36,680 bases of DNA from Candidatus Thiosymbion sp. (GCA_018435665.1 JAHDND010000191.1:1-36680), one strand, 5' to 3'. Positions 8,637 through 16,922 are shown, counted from the first letter of the stretch. The notes: generated by a model not told the origin, from the sequence alone. Translations and numbers: made by a program.

Positions 8637-8938
8637 TGGATCCGATCGGCTGGGCGATCTGTGGCTTGGGCAGCGTCCTGCTCCTTATCGCCGCTCTCGG
8701 CATCCTGCGCCTGCCCGATGCCCTGGCCCGCCAGCATGCCGCCACCAAGGCGGTGACCCTGGCGGTGCTGGTCTTTGCCCTGGGGATTGGCCTCCTTGCC
8801 CGGGACCCCGCCTGGACTTGGCGCCTGCTGGCGCTGGCGTGCATCCTAATCCTGACTCTGCCCCTCGCCTCCCACGCCCTGGCGAGGGCGGCGATGAGGG
8901 AGCGGATGCAGGTTTCGGGCCTGGACCAGATCCTGTAA
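8633..8938 (+). CDS. mrpG: Mrp antiporter subunit G
   Basis: A 101-residue MnhG/MrpG-family protein with three membrane helices. The family signature is in ALGILRLPDALARQHAATKA near residues 21-40. It ends the Mrp operon and its ATG overlaps the mrpF stop; a second ATG at 8636 is equally usable. No rho-independent terminator with a U-tract is visible after it, before the convergent V-ATPase operon. Confidence 0.93.
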   Translation: MMDPIGWAICGLGSVLLLIAALGILRLPDALARQHAATKAVTLAVLVFALGIGLLARDPAWTWRLLALACILILTLPLASHALARAAMRERMQVSGLDQIL

Positions 8939-8966
8939 GCGTGTGCCCGGAAGGAGAGAATTACCG

Positions 8967-9237
8967 ATGCCCTTCCTGCATGCGGAGTTGATGCCCGCGA
9001 GCAGCGCCCAGGCCATCCTGAGCGAGCCGACCCACGACCCGCCGCTTCGAACCTTCGCGTTACTTCGCGCCGGTAGAACAGGCCTTGAGACGCGTTTGTG
9101 ACTCCAGCACGGAGGAAGCGGCGCGATGCACGGCCTCCGTGCGCGAACGGGGGATGCACACCGAGGCCACACACGAGGAGTTGGTGGCCGAATACTCCGT
9201 TGGCCTCAGGCCTGGGCCCGCTCCCGTAAGCGCTTGA
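8967..9237 (+). pseudogene. possible decayed small gene between the convergent operons
   Basis: A strong ribosome-binding site (AAGGAGAG, 8951-8958) lies eight bases before ATG 8967, which opens a 44-codon frame ending at 9101. From about 9022 another + frame is open to 9237 and reads like protein (for example RRFEPSRYFAPVEQALRR). The two could be one gene broken by a frameshift around 9035-9050. The second frame runs into the 3' end of the oppositely oriented atpD. I do not recognise a family. It could also be chance in GC-rich DNA. Confidence 0.25.
9107..9142. other. inverted repeat between convergent mrp and V-ATPase operons
   Basis: Perfect 9-bp arms GCACGGAGG and CCTCCGTGC are separated by 18 bases, with a shorter alternative stem (GCACGG/CCGTGC, 9128-9142) inside. 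There is no U-tract, so intrinsic termination is unproven; it may protect 3' ends or assist termination of either operon. Confidence 0.4.
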
Positions 9238-9829
9238 CCTGGAAAAGGGTGTTGCGCTCCTCTTCCTCCAGGCTGGACTGGATGAAGTGGATGGTCCGTC
9301 GGTAGCGGGGGATGATGTTGTATTTCAGGGCATTGACCCGTTTCTGGGCCTTGCGCTGCTCCTCCATCAGCCGGTGTAGGGCGATCTCCACCTCGCCGAG
9401 GCGGGCCAGGGTCACGGCCAGGTCCGCCAGGTAGGCGCGGGTGTTGTCGAAGCTGGCGTCGGTCCCCAGGAGGCCCACGGGCTTGAGGGGCAACCGCTCG
9501 GCGGTCACGGCGGGGTACTCCACCCCCAGGCTGCGCCGGGGCAGGATATCGACCTTGAGCGCCAGTTCCGAGCCCAGGGCTGCCTGGTGGATGCCGCGGC
9601 TGCCCATGCGCAAATGGCTGATGCCCAGGCACTCGTAGGCCTGGACCAGCACCGCCTCCGCCGCCTGGCGTAGGCGGCGGTATTCGCCGATGCGCTCGTA
9701 GACCAGGCGCGTCAGCAGCTCCCGCTTCCGCTCCAGCAGGTCGTGACCCTCCTCCAGGAACTTGACCTGCTTCTTGAGCTTGAGCAGGGTGTTCTTGGTC
9801 GGCGGGACCTTGATCAGTTGTTGCGCCAT
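9206..9829 (-). CDS. atpD: V/A-type ATPase subunit D (central rotor shaft)
   Basis: A 207-residue V-type subunit D. The N-terminal helix motif PPTKNTLLKLKKQVKFLEEG and the long C-terminal helix (RVNALKYNIIPRYRRTIHFI) form the antiparallel coiled coil that rotates inside the A3B3 head. It is the last gene of the nine-subunit operon, and its ATG is six bases beyond the atpB stop. A VNALE-like motif and total length agree with bacterial V/A enzymes. This is not the F-type delta or beta subunit sometimes given the same symbol. Confidence 0.95.
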   Translation of the reverse strand: MAQQLIKVPPTKNTLLKLKKQVKFLEEGHDLLERKRELLTRLVYERIGEYRRLRQAAEAVLVQAYECLGISHLRMGSRGIHQAALGSELALKVDILPRRSLGVEYPAVTAERLPLKPVGLLGTDASFDNTRAYLADLAVTLARLGEVEIALHRLMEEQRKAQKRVNALKYNIIPRYRRTIHFIQSSLEEEERNTLFQVKRLRERAQA

Positions 9830-9835
9830 TTCGGT

Positions 9836-11215
9836 TTAGTCTGCGCCCTGGTAATACTTGGCCAGGTCCGTCTCGCTCATGCGCGTCAGGGTGTCGCGGG
9901 GGAAGCTCGACATCAGCTCCCAGGCCAGGTTGAGGGTGGCCTCGATGGACCGGTCCTCGGCCTCGCCCTGGCCAACGAAGCGCTGGTCGAAGGCGTCGGC
10001 GAAGCGCAGGAAGCGCTTGTCCCGCTCCGACAGTTCATCCGCGCCGATGATGGAGGCCAGGTTGCGGGTCTCCAGGGCGCGGGCGTAAAGGGCGTAGAGC
10101 TGGGCGGCGACCCGGGGATGGTCCTCCCGGGTGTCATCCTTGCCGATGCCGTCCTTCATCAGCCGCGACAGGCTGGGGGAGATGTGCACCGGCGGGTAGA
10201 TGCCCTGGTTGTGCAGCTCCCGGGACAGCACGATCTGGCCCTCGGTGATGTAGCCCGTCAGGTCGGGTATGGGGTGGGTGATGTCGTCCGAGGGCATGGA
10301 CACCACCGGCATCATGGTGATGGAGCCATGGCGCTGGTGGATGCGCCCGCAGCGCTCGTAGATCTCCGCCAGGTCCGAATAGAGGTAGCCGGGATAGCCC
10401 TTGCGCGCCGGCACGTCGCCCTTGGAGGTGGCCACCTCGCGCAGGGCCTCGGCGTAATAGGTCATGTCGGTCATGACCACCAGGACGTGGCGGTCCAGGT
10501 CGTAGGCCAGGTATTCGGCGGCGGTGAGGGCGGTGCGGGGCAGGGTCAGGCGCTCCACCGGCGGGTCGTCCGCCAGGTTGATGAACATGACCACGTTGCG
10601 CAGTACCCCGGAGCTGGCGAACTCGTCGCGGAAGAACTTGGCGTCGGCATAGGAGACGCCCATGGCGGCGAAGACCACGGAGAAACTGGTGTCCTCGTCC
10701 TTGAGCCTGGCCTGGCGCACGATCTGGGCCGCCAGGCGGTTATGGGGCAGGCCGGAGCCGGAGAAGATCGGCAGCTTCTGGCCCCGCACCAGGGAGTTGA
10801 GGCCGTCGATGGTGGAGATGCCGGTCTGGATGAACTCCCGCGGGTAGGTGCGCGCCGCCGGGTTGATGGCGGAGCCGCCGACGGGGCGGCGGATGTTCGA
10901 CAGGATGGGCGGGCGGTCGTCCTTGGGCTCCCCCAGGCCGTTGAAGACCCGGCCGAGGAGTTCCGGCGACAGGGCGATCTCCACCGGCTCGTCGAGGAAG
11001 CGCACCCAGGTGGATTCCAGGTCCAGATCCTCGACCCCCTCGAACACCAGGATCAGGGTCTCGTCGTCGCTGGCGCGGATGACCTGGCCGTTACGCCGGC
11101 CGCCGCCGTGGTCCTTGATCAGCACCCGGTCGCCGAAGGCGACCCCGGGGGTGTGCTTCATCACCAGCAGGCCGCCACGGGCCTCGGCGGCGGTGCGGTA
11201 TTCTTTGATGCTCAT
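9836..11215 (-). CDS. atpB: V/A-type ATPase subunit B (non-catalytic)
   Basis: A 459-residue RecA-like subunit of the A3B3 hexamer. The region equivalent to the P loop reads FSGSGLPHNRLAAQI, without the GKT of catalytic subunits, as in all V-type B chains. Other hallmarks are NPAARTYPREFIQTGIS, the conserved MGVSYADAKFF and GRIHQRHGSITMMPV. It forms the nucleotide-binding interface with subunit A. It is separated from atpA by the 14-bp repeat array rather than by a tight overlap. Confidence 0.97.
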   Translation of the reverse strand: MSIKEYRTAAEARGGLLVMKHTPGVAFGDRVLIKDHGGGRRNGQVIRASDDETLILVFEGVEDLDLESTWVRFLDEPVEIALSPELLGRVFNGLGEPKDDRPPILSNIRRPVGGSAINPAARTYPREFIQTGISTIDGLNSLVRGQKLPIFSGSGLPHNRLAAQIVRQARLKDEDTSFSVVFAAMGVSYADAKFFRDEFASSGVLRNVVMFINLADDPPVERLTLPRTALTAAEYLAYDLDRHVLVVMTDMTYYAEALREVATSKGDVPARKGYPGYLYSDLAEIYERCGRIHQRHGSITMMPVVSMPSDDITHPIPDLTGYITEGQIVLSRELHNQGIYPPVHISPSLSRLMKDGIGKDDTREDHPRVAAQLYALYARALETRNLASIIGADELSERDKRFLRFADAFDQRFVGQGEAEDRSIEATLNLAWELMSSFPRDTLTRMSETDLAKYYQGAD

Positions 11216-11264
11216 TGCGGATTCCCGTTCTGGGCCTTGGGGTCTCGGCGTTGGGTTGTGGTGA

Positions 11265-11362
11265 GGTCCAGTCTTGGCGCTCTAGGCATGGCGGTCCAGG
11301 CATGACCGTTTTGGCGGCGGGGTCCAGGCATGAGGGTCCAGGCCTTGCGCGCTAGACATTGC
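11265..11362. repeat. 14-bp tandem repeat array between atpA and atpB
   Basis: Seven consecutive 14-bp units on the + strand. The best conserved are GGTCCAGGCATGAC (11293), GGTCCAGGCATGAG (11321) and GGTCCAGGCCTTGC (11335); GGTCCAGTCTTGGC begins the array at 11265. The spacing of GGTCCAG is 28, 28 and 14 bases. The last unit covers the atpA stop. Weakly similar sequence may extend the array toward 11223. Confidence 0.8.
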
Positions 11363-13208
11363 CGGCGCTGGACGCGCTGGCCTGGGCGTACTCCAGGCGG
11401 ATCTTCTCGAAGGTGCGCTCGGCGTCCGCCTTGAGGGCCTCGATCTGGTCCACCTGGTCGCTGTTGAACATGGACTTGCAGCGTCGCGTCCGCGCCAGCA
11501 AGGGCAACTGCTGCAACTCCTGCACCGGCACCCCCAGCTCGATGAGGGCGGCGCCGCGGCGGAAGATGAACAGGCACAGGTCGAGGAGGGCGAACTGCTT
11601 GCGCGGCGAGCAGAAGGTGTCCACCTCGTCCAGGGCGCTCTGTTGCAGCACCCCCTCCTTGATCAGGGCCGCCCCCTCCAGCTCCCAGCGTTGGGCGGAG
11701 GACAGGGCTTCGGGGCCCACCAGGTTGACGATGCGCGCCAGCTCGGCGTCCCGCGCCAGCAAGGCCAGGGCCTCGGTGCGGCGGCGCTCCCAGTCGCGGT
11801 TGATCTCCTGGTGCCACCACTCGGCGGCGGTGTGGACATGGCCGGAGAAGCTGGTCACCCAGTCGATGGACGGGTAGTGGCGGGCGTCCGCCAGTTCCTT
11901 GGACAGGGCCCAGAAGGTCTCGATGATGTCCTTGGTGTGGCTGGTCACCGGCTCGGAGAAGTCACCCCCCGGGGGGGAGACGGCGCCGATCAGGGTCACG
12001 GAGCCGGAACCAGCGCCCTGGGTCTCGACCCGGCCGGCGCGCTCGTAGACCGCCGCCAGGCGCGAGGCCAGGTAGGCCGGGTAGCCTTCCTCCACCGGCA
12101 TCTGCCCCAGGCGGCCGGAGACCTCGCGCAGGGCCTCGGCCCAACGGCTGGTGGAGTCCGCCAGCATGACCACGTCGTAGCCCATGTCGCGGTAGTATTC
12201 GGCCATGGTGATGCCGACGTAGACCGAGGCCTCCCGCGCCACCACCGGCATGTTGGAGGTATTGGCCACCAGCAGGGTGCGCTCCATGAGCTTGCGCCCG
12301 GAGTAGGGGTCGTCGAGCTGGGGGAAGGTCTCCAGCACGTCCACCAGTTCGTTGCCGCGCTCGCCGCAGCCAACGTAGATGACGATGTCGGCGTTGGACC
12401 AGCGCGCCACCTGCTGTTGCACCACCGTCTTGCCGGCGCCGAAGGGGCCCGGTACCGCCCCCTTGCCGCCCTTGAGCTGGGGGAAGAAGGTGTCGATGAC
12501 CCGCTGGCCGGTGATCAGGGGCGCCACGCCGTCGTCGCGGCGCAGATAGGGGCGCGGCTTGCGCACCGGCCAGCGATGGAAGAGCTTGAGCCGGTGGGTA
12601 TGGCCCTGGGCGTCGCGCAGCCGGCCGATGGTCGCCTCAAGGTCGTAGTCCCCGGCGGGGGCGAGCTCGTCGAGCTCGCCGCCCAGGGACGGCGGCACCA
12701 GGATGCGATGGACGATGGTCTGGGTCTCCTGGACCGTGCCCAGGACCGTGCCGGGGCCGATCCGGGCGCCGGGTTCCAGCTCGCGATTGGGCTCGAACTC
12801 CCAGACCTTGGTCCGGTCCAGGGCCGGCACGTCCAGGCCGCGGCGGATGTAGTCCCCGGACTGGAGGGCGATCTTCTCCAGGGGGCGCTGGACGCCGTCG
12901 AAGATGCCGCCGAGCAGGCCCGGGCCCAGCTCCACCGACAGGGGCCAGCCGAGGCCGACGGCGGGTTCGCCGGGTCGCACCCCTTCGGTGGACTCGTAGG
13001 TCTGGACAATGGCCTCCTCGCCGCGCAGGGAGATGACCTCGCCGAACAGGCCCAGCTCGCCGATCCGCACCTGCTCGCCGTTGCGGATGCCGGGCAGCAC
13101 GATGGTGACGATGGGGCCGTTGATGTCGCGGATCCGGCCCTGACGGGGGTTGTCCCGGGGGTTGTCGCGGATCGGGTCGCGGGGGGTGTCGCGGGTGGGT
13201 TCAGTCAT
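11352..13208 (-). CDS. atpA: V/A-type ATPase catalytic subunit A
   Basis: A 618-residue catalytic chain with Walker A PGPFGAGKT (lysine 260), catalytic glutamate in VGCGERGNEL, the V-type-specific non-homologous insertion (about residues 120-210) and LADSTSRWAEALREVSGRLG. It hydrolyses or synthesises ATP in the head of the rotary enzyme. Residues 5-24 are an Arg/Asp-rich repeat (TRDT, PRDP, IRDN, PRDN) ahead of the usual first beta strand, about 22 residues longer than most homologues. The ATG at 13208 follows the atpE stop by four bases, which favours this start despite the odd N-terminus. Confidence 0.97.
   Translation of the reverse strand: MTEPTRDTPRDPIRDNPRDNPRQGRIRDINGPIVTIVLPGIRNGEQVRIGELGLFGEVISLRGEEAIVQTYESTEGVRPGEPAVGLGWPLSVELGPGLLGGIFDGVQRPLEKIALQSGDYIRRGLDVPALDRTKVWEFEPNRELEPGARIGPGTVLGTVQETQTIVHRILVPPSLGGELDELAPAGDYDLEATIGRLRDAQGHTHRLKLFHRWPVRKPRPYLRRDDGVAPLITGQRVIDTFFPQLKGGKGAVPGPFGAGKTVVQQQVARWSNADIVIYVGCGERGNELVDVLETFPQLDDPYSGRKLMERTLLVANTSNMPVVAREASVYVGITMAEYYRDMGYDVVMLADSTSRWAEALREVSGRLGQMPVEEGYPAYLASRLAAVYERAGRVETQGAGSGSVTLIGAVSPPGGDFSEPVTSHTKDIIETFWALSKELADARHYPSIDWVTSFSGHVHTAAEWWHQEINRDWERRRTEALALLARDAELARIVNLVGPEALSSAQRWELEGAALIKEGVLQQSALDEVDTFCSPRKQFALLDLCLFIFRRGAALIELGVPVQELQQLPLLARTRRCKSMFNSDQVDQIEALKADAERTFEKIRLEYAQASASSAGNV
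13137..13196 (-). repeat. 12-bp repeats coding the atpA N-terminal extension
   Basis: Five degenerate 12-bp units in frame with atpA code for TRDT, PRDP, IRDN, PRDN and PRQG. They are placed immediately after the start codon region. Confidence 0.65.
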
Positions 13209-13212
13209 GATG

Positions 13213-13857
13213 TCAGCCGCCGAAAAGGTTGCCGGTGTCCAGGCCGACCGGCAGCAGCCGCTCCAGGATGACCTGCTGGATGCGGGCGCGCAGCCGTTCC
13301 TGCCGGCCCTCGAAGGTATGGTCGACGCGGATGCGCCCGTCCTCGCTCGCCACCAGCACCCCCGCCAGGGTGACGATGGGGGTCTCGCACAGGGTCGCGC
13401 CCTGGCCCGGGGCCAACTGCCCTGAGACCGCGTCCCACCGGGCGAAGAGCTTCTGGTGGTCCTGGGGGTTGGCGCAGATGAGCAGGGTCGGGCGCTCGAT
13501 GGCCCGGGCGGCGGTGGCGATCAGCCGCAGCAGCCAGGCGAGGTAGGCCGTTGGATCGTCCTGAATGAAGGCCCGCATGCGGTCCGCCAGCCGGCGTTCC
13601 ACATCCTGGACCAGATTCCAGCGCAGCCGGTCGAGCTGGCTCTGCATCTTCAACTCGCTGGCCTGGACCTGCTGGCGGAAGGCGCGCTCACCGAGGGCGC
13701 GGGCGATGGCCTCCTCGCGCTGCTCGCGCAGGCGCAGCCGCTCCGCCGCCTCGCGCAGCGTGGTATCGCGGCTACGCTGGGTCATTTCCCGGTAGGCGCT
13801 GGCGAGTCGTTCGGCGCGGGCGAGGAGGGCCCGTTCGAGTTCTTCAACCTGGTTCAC
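13213..13857 (-). CDS. atpE: V/A-type ATPase subunit E (peripheral stalk)
   Basis: A 214-residue V-type subunit E. A charged N-terminal coiled coil (residues 1-110, rich in Glu, Arg, Ala and Leu) precedes a C-terminal globular domain containing GGVLVAS-type sequence TLAGVLVASEDGRIRVDHTF. With subunit H it forms the peripheral stalk that holds the catalytic head stationary. Four bases separate its stop from the atpA start. About 88 non-coding bases lie between it and atpF. Confidence 0.92.
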   Translation of the reverse strand: MNQVEELERALLARAERLASAYREMTQRSRDTTLREAAERLRLREQREEAIARALGERAFRQQVQASELKMQSQLDRLRWNLVQDVERRLADRMRAFIQDDPTAYLAWLLRLIATAARAIERPTLLICANPQDHQKLFARWDAVSGQLAPGQGATLCETPIVTLAGVLVASEDGRIRVDHTFEGRQERLRARIQQVILERLLPVGLDTGNLFGG

Positions 13858-13945
13858 GATGACTGACCTGCAAGCATGGCTAATGATGATTCCTCTGGGC
13901 GGATGGCCGGCCGGCCGCCAGCCGGGGGCTGATGATTCGCCATCC

Positions 13946-14383
13946 TCACGGCGCCCCCGCGCCCTTGCCGAACATGGCGTCCAGGCGGTCCGCCACGTCG
14001 CTGGCCAGGCGGGGTTTCTCCCGCAGCCGGGGCACGGCGGCCACGACCACGCGGCCGCCCTCGGCCCGGACCCGTTCCAGGCCGGGGATTTTGGCGCGCA
14101 TCAGGGCCTCGTCGACGATGGCGAAGGCCTTGTCGCCGCGGCGGATCAGGTCGGTGAAGATCTGATCCACCACCGCCGGTTCCGGGTCCGGATAGGTCTC
14201 GAAACCGATCAGGCGGAAGCCGTCGGCCAGGCTCTCGTCCCCGAGGAAGAGCATGCGGGTCCCCTGATGGTTGTTGCCCTGGCCGCCACCTGGCCCCGGG
14301 CCCGGGCCGGGAACCCGGCGGGGCACGGCGCCCGCGTTCCGTTCCGGATTGGCAACCGGGTCCTGGGCGGTCTCGCTGGCCAC
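13946..14383 (-). CDS. atpF: V/A-type ATPase subunit F
   Basis: V-type subunit F, a small Rossmann-like protein that binds the rotor shaft. The conserved core begins MLFLGDESLADGFRLIGF and continues to the C-terminus (about 100 residues). In the frame given, starting with GTG at 14383, 43 additional residues rich in Pro and Gly precede it. An internal ATG at 14254, preceded by AGGGGA, gives a 102-residue product of normal family length. I kept the longer frame because it starts 15 bases after the atpK stop and its codons look coding. The shorter product is a serious alternative. Confidence 0.85.
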   Translation of the reverse strand: MASETAQDPVANPERNAGAVPRRVPGPGPGPGGGQGNNHQGTRMLFLGDESLADGFRLIGFETYPDPEPAVVDQIFTDLIRRGDKAFAIVDEALMRAKIPGLERVRAEGGRVVVAAVPRLREKPRLASDVADRLDAMFGKGAGAP

Positions 14384-14398
14384 TGGCCCTGTCCCCGG

Positions 14399-14845
14399 TC
14401 AGATCTTGTTCAGGAGCAGGATGCTGACCACCAGGCCATAGATCGCGATACCCTCCGCCAGACCCAGGTAGATCAGGGTGCGGCCCAGGTTCTCGGGCTT
14501 CTCGGTGATGGCGGCGAGGGAGGCGGCGCCAATGGGACCCACGGCGATGCCGGCGCCGATGGTGGACAGGGCGGTGGGGATGCCGGCGCCGATGATGGCC
14601 AGGCCCATGCCGGTGGAGATCTCGTTGACCACCGTGACTGTATCCGCCGCCTGGGCGAAGGCGTCGTTGATGCCCAGCACCAGCAACCCGAGCTGGGCGC
14701 CGACGAAGGCCAGGAGCTGGGTGCCCATGGCGGGCCGGTACCAGGGCCGGATGCGGCGGGTGAGGGTGGGACGCGCCTCCAGGATCAAGCCGCCCAGGAT
14801 GAGTGCCAGGATCGCGAAGGACATGAGGGCGACGAGCCAGTACAT
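14399..14845 (-). CDS. atpK: V/A-type ATPase proteolipid subunit K (c-ring)
   Basis: A 148-residue proteolipid with four predicted helices. The C-terminal hairpin is canonical: a Gly/Ala-rich helix (IPTALSTIGAGIAVGPIGAA), a polar loop EKPENLG and the ion-binding helix with glutamate 131 in LAEGIAIYGLV. The N-terminal pair of helices has no membrane carboxylate. The sodium ligands known from Na+ c-rings are absent: Val stands where Gln occurs, and Gly follows the glutamate instead of Ser/Thr. This points to protons as the coupling ion. The c-ring turns against subunit I. Confidence 0.93.
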   Translation of the reverse strand: MYWLVALMSFAILALILGGLILEARPTLTRRIRPWYRPAMGTQLLAFVGAQLGLLVLGINDAFAQAADTVTVVNEISTGMGLAIIGAGIPTALSTIGAGIAVGPIGAASLAAITEKPENLGRTLIYLGLAEGIAIYGLVVSILLLNKI

Positions 14846-14888
14846 GGTGAACTCCTATTGCTTGAGCGAGTGAGAACGGGCAAGGGTC

Positions 14889-15010
14889 GGCGTGAAAGTC
14901 ACGGCAAGGGGTTTGATTTTCCGGGGAGTGGCGCGCCCCATCCCGACGGTTGGCGTGAAAGTCACGGCAAGGTCTCTCATATCGAGGGGGTGGCGCGTCC
15001 ACCCAGGGCG
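14889..15010. repeat. 63-bp imperfect direct duplication between atpI and atpK
   Basis: The 21-mer from GGCGTGAAAG to ACGGCAAGG occurs exactly at 14889-14909 and 14952-14972, 63 bases apart. Each is followed by a similar GTGGCGCGYCC block. Each copy contains the palindrome GTGA-AAG-TCAC. It fills the 187-bp gap inside the V-ATPase operon. Confidence 0.75.
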
Positions 15011-15032
15011 ATTGGGGAACGGGTCCGGGCGT

Positions 15033-16922
15033 TCATGGCGCGGTTCCCCGCTCCGGGGCGGGCCCCAGGCGTAGCGGGCTGAAGGCATGGCCGTCGCCAG
15101 CGAAGTAACGGGCGAAGCCCTCGTAGAACTCCAGGCGCAGCACCTGGATCAGGACGATGCCCCCTTCGAGGACGATCATGAAGACATTGCCCAGGATCAG
15201 GGTCAGGCCATGGCCGACGGGTCCCATCATCTCGGCGAGGGTGAAGATGGCCAGGGCGAGGGCGGCATGATTGAGACTGAAGGCAGCCACGCGCAGGAAG
15301 GACAGGGTGTTGGAGATATAGCCGACGATGGTCTCCAGGGTCTCGATGAAGACCACCAGGATCTTCTCCGACCGCGGCGCCTCCAGGTGCCCCCAGCCGT
15401 GCCAGGCCAGGGCGCCCAGGGACAGGATCACCAGCGCCAGGGGGCCAGTGCCAAAGCCCTGGCCCTGGCTCACGTTGTAGCCACCCCAGGCCAGGGCCAG
15501 GTAGAAGATCAGGTTGACCAGGCCGTGGTGGCCGAAAAGGGCGCCGGCCCAGTTGCCCACCACCAGGCGGTTGTAGGTGGCCAGCAGGCAGGCCATGGCG
15601 ATGAAAAAGACGCCCCAGCCCAGGGCCAGGCTGAGCATGAGCAGGGGGTCGTGCAGGGGTGGCATCCACAGGGCCGGCAGCCAGTGCTCGAAGCCGAAGA
15701 CGCTGCCGAAGACAAAACCGAAGGCGATGGAAGACAGGCCCGCCAGGACGCCGAACAGGTAGAAGCGCCCCAGGGTGTGGCGAAAGTACCAGGCCAGGCC
15801 GGCGATGACCGCGCCCTGGCCGACGTCGCCGAACATGGTGCCGAACATGAGCAGGAAGCTGGCGGCGAAGAGCGGGGTGGGGTCGATCTCCCCGTAACGG
15901 GGGATGCCGTATTGCTGGACCAGGAGGGCGAAGGGGGCCAGGAGGCGACTGCGGGTCGCGATGGTCGGCACCAGAGGCCGCTCATCGGGACGGGGGTCGC
16001 GGCTGCTGAGGTCGAAGGGCAGGCTCAGGGTCTGGCGCAGCCGGGCCTCCAGGGGCGCCACCGCCGTGGCCGGGACCCAGCCGGCGAGGCGGGCGAGGGG
16101 GCCCGCGCCGCGGATGGCGGTGTCGAGCCGAACCAGGGGCTCCGCCAGCCACAGCACCTCGCGACTGCTGGCCAGGCGCTCGATGAGGTCGGCGGACCAG
16201 TCGCGCAGCCGCTGGCGCAGGGCCTCGCGCCGGGACGCCGTCTCGTCGCGGCGTCTCGCCAGTTCCGCCCGCATGACCTGGGGCTCGTGATCCAGTTCCG
16301 GAGGAATCGGCAGGGCGCGAAAACCGGCGCTGCGCAGCACGGACTCCAGTTGGGACGCCTTGTCGCCACTGGGGCCGACGATGACCACATGGGCATCGTC
16401 CCCGGTGACCATGTACTGGAAGAGCAGGTGATCCGCCAGGCCGACCGCGCCCTCGAGCTGGCGCACGTTGGCGTAGGGCACCAGCCCGACGTAGAAATCC
16501 AGAAAGCGGGTCTTGCTGCGCAACATCCCCAGGTCGATACCCAGGCCCTCGAAGTTGCTCAGGGCGGATTGCTGTTCCCGGATCAGGCGCTCCTCGTCGT
16601 CGATGGCGCGGAACTCCTCCTCGTAGAGGGAACAGGTCTCCCAGAGGCTGCCCAGCCAGTTGTTGGTCGCGGTGAGCTCCTCCTCGGGGATGACGCGCGG
16701 CCGCGGGGGCTGCCGGTCGGGGGGGAGGGGGATCAGCCGGGTGATCTTTTCCAGGCGGGAACTGGCCTGACGCCAGATATCACGATAGGCGACGCTGGGT
16801 TGGCCCGCGAAGCCCTCCTCTTCCGGAGAGCGCTCGTCGGCGTGAAAGCTCGCCAATTCCGCCAGGGTCAGGGAGGCCCGGGGCAGGTCCTCGTCGATGA
16901 CCAGGAGACGGACATGCTTCAT
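15033..16922 (-). CDS. atpI: V/A-type ATPase subunit I (stator a-subunit)
   Basis: V-type subunit I of 629 residues from ATG 16922; ATG 16940 adds six residues. The first 310 residues are the cytoplasmic arm with coiled coils. The rest has seven or eight membrane helices, including FGTMFGDVGQGAVIAG and the essential arginine in SNTLSFLRVAAF (residue 544 from this start). That arginine faces the c-ring glutamate and allows proton transfer through the half channels. The start MKHVRLLVID matches the family beginning better than MLRPTP. Operon position H-C-I-K-F-E-A-B-D is normal for bacterial V/A enzymes. Confidence 0.95.
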   Translation of the reverse strand: MKHVRLLVIDEDLPRASLTLAELASFHADERSPEEEGFAGQPSVAYRDIWRQASSRLEKITRLIPLPPDRQPPRPRVIPEEELTATNNWLGSLWETCSLYEEEFRAIDDEERLIREQQSALSNFEGLGIDLGMLRSKTRFLDFYVGLVPYANVRQLEGAVGLADHLLFQYMVTGDDAHVVIVGPSGDKASQLESVLRSAGFRALPIPPELDHEPQVMRAELARRRDETASRREALRQRLRDWSADLIERLASSREVLWLAEPLVRLDTAIRGAGPLARLAGWVPATAVAPLEARLRQTLSLPFDLSSRDPRPDERPLVPTIATRSRLLAPFALLVQQYGIPRYGEIDPTPLFAASFLLMFGTMFGDVGQGAVIAGLAWYFRHTLGRFYLFGVLAGLSSIAFGFVFGSVFGFEHWLPALWMPPLHDPLLMLSLALGWGVFFIAMACLLATYNRLVVGNWAGALFGHHGLVNLIFYLALAWGGYNVSQGQGFGTGPLALVILSLGALAWHGWGHLEAPRSEKILVVFIETLETIVGYISNTLSFLRVAAFSLNHAALALAIFTLAEMMGPVGHGLTLILGNVFMIVLEGGIVLIQVLRLEFYEGFARYFAGDGHAFSPLRLGPAPERGTAP

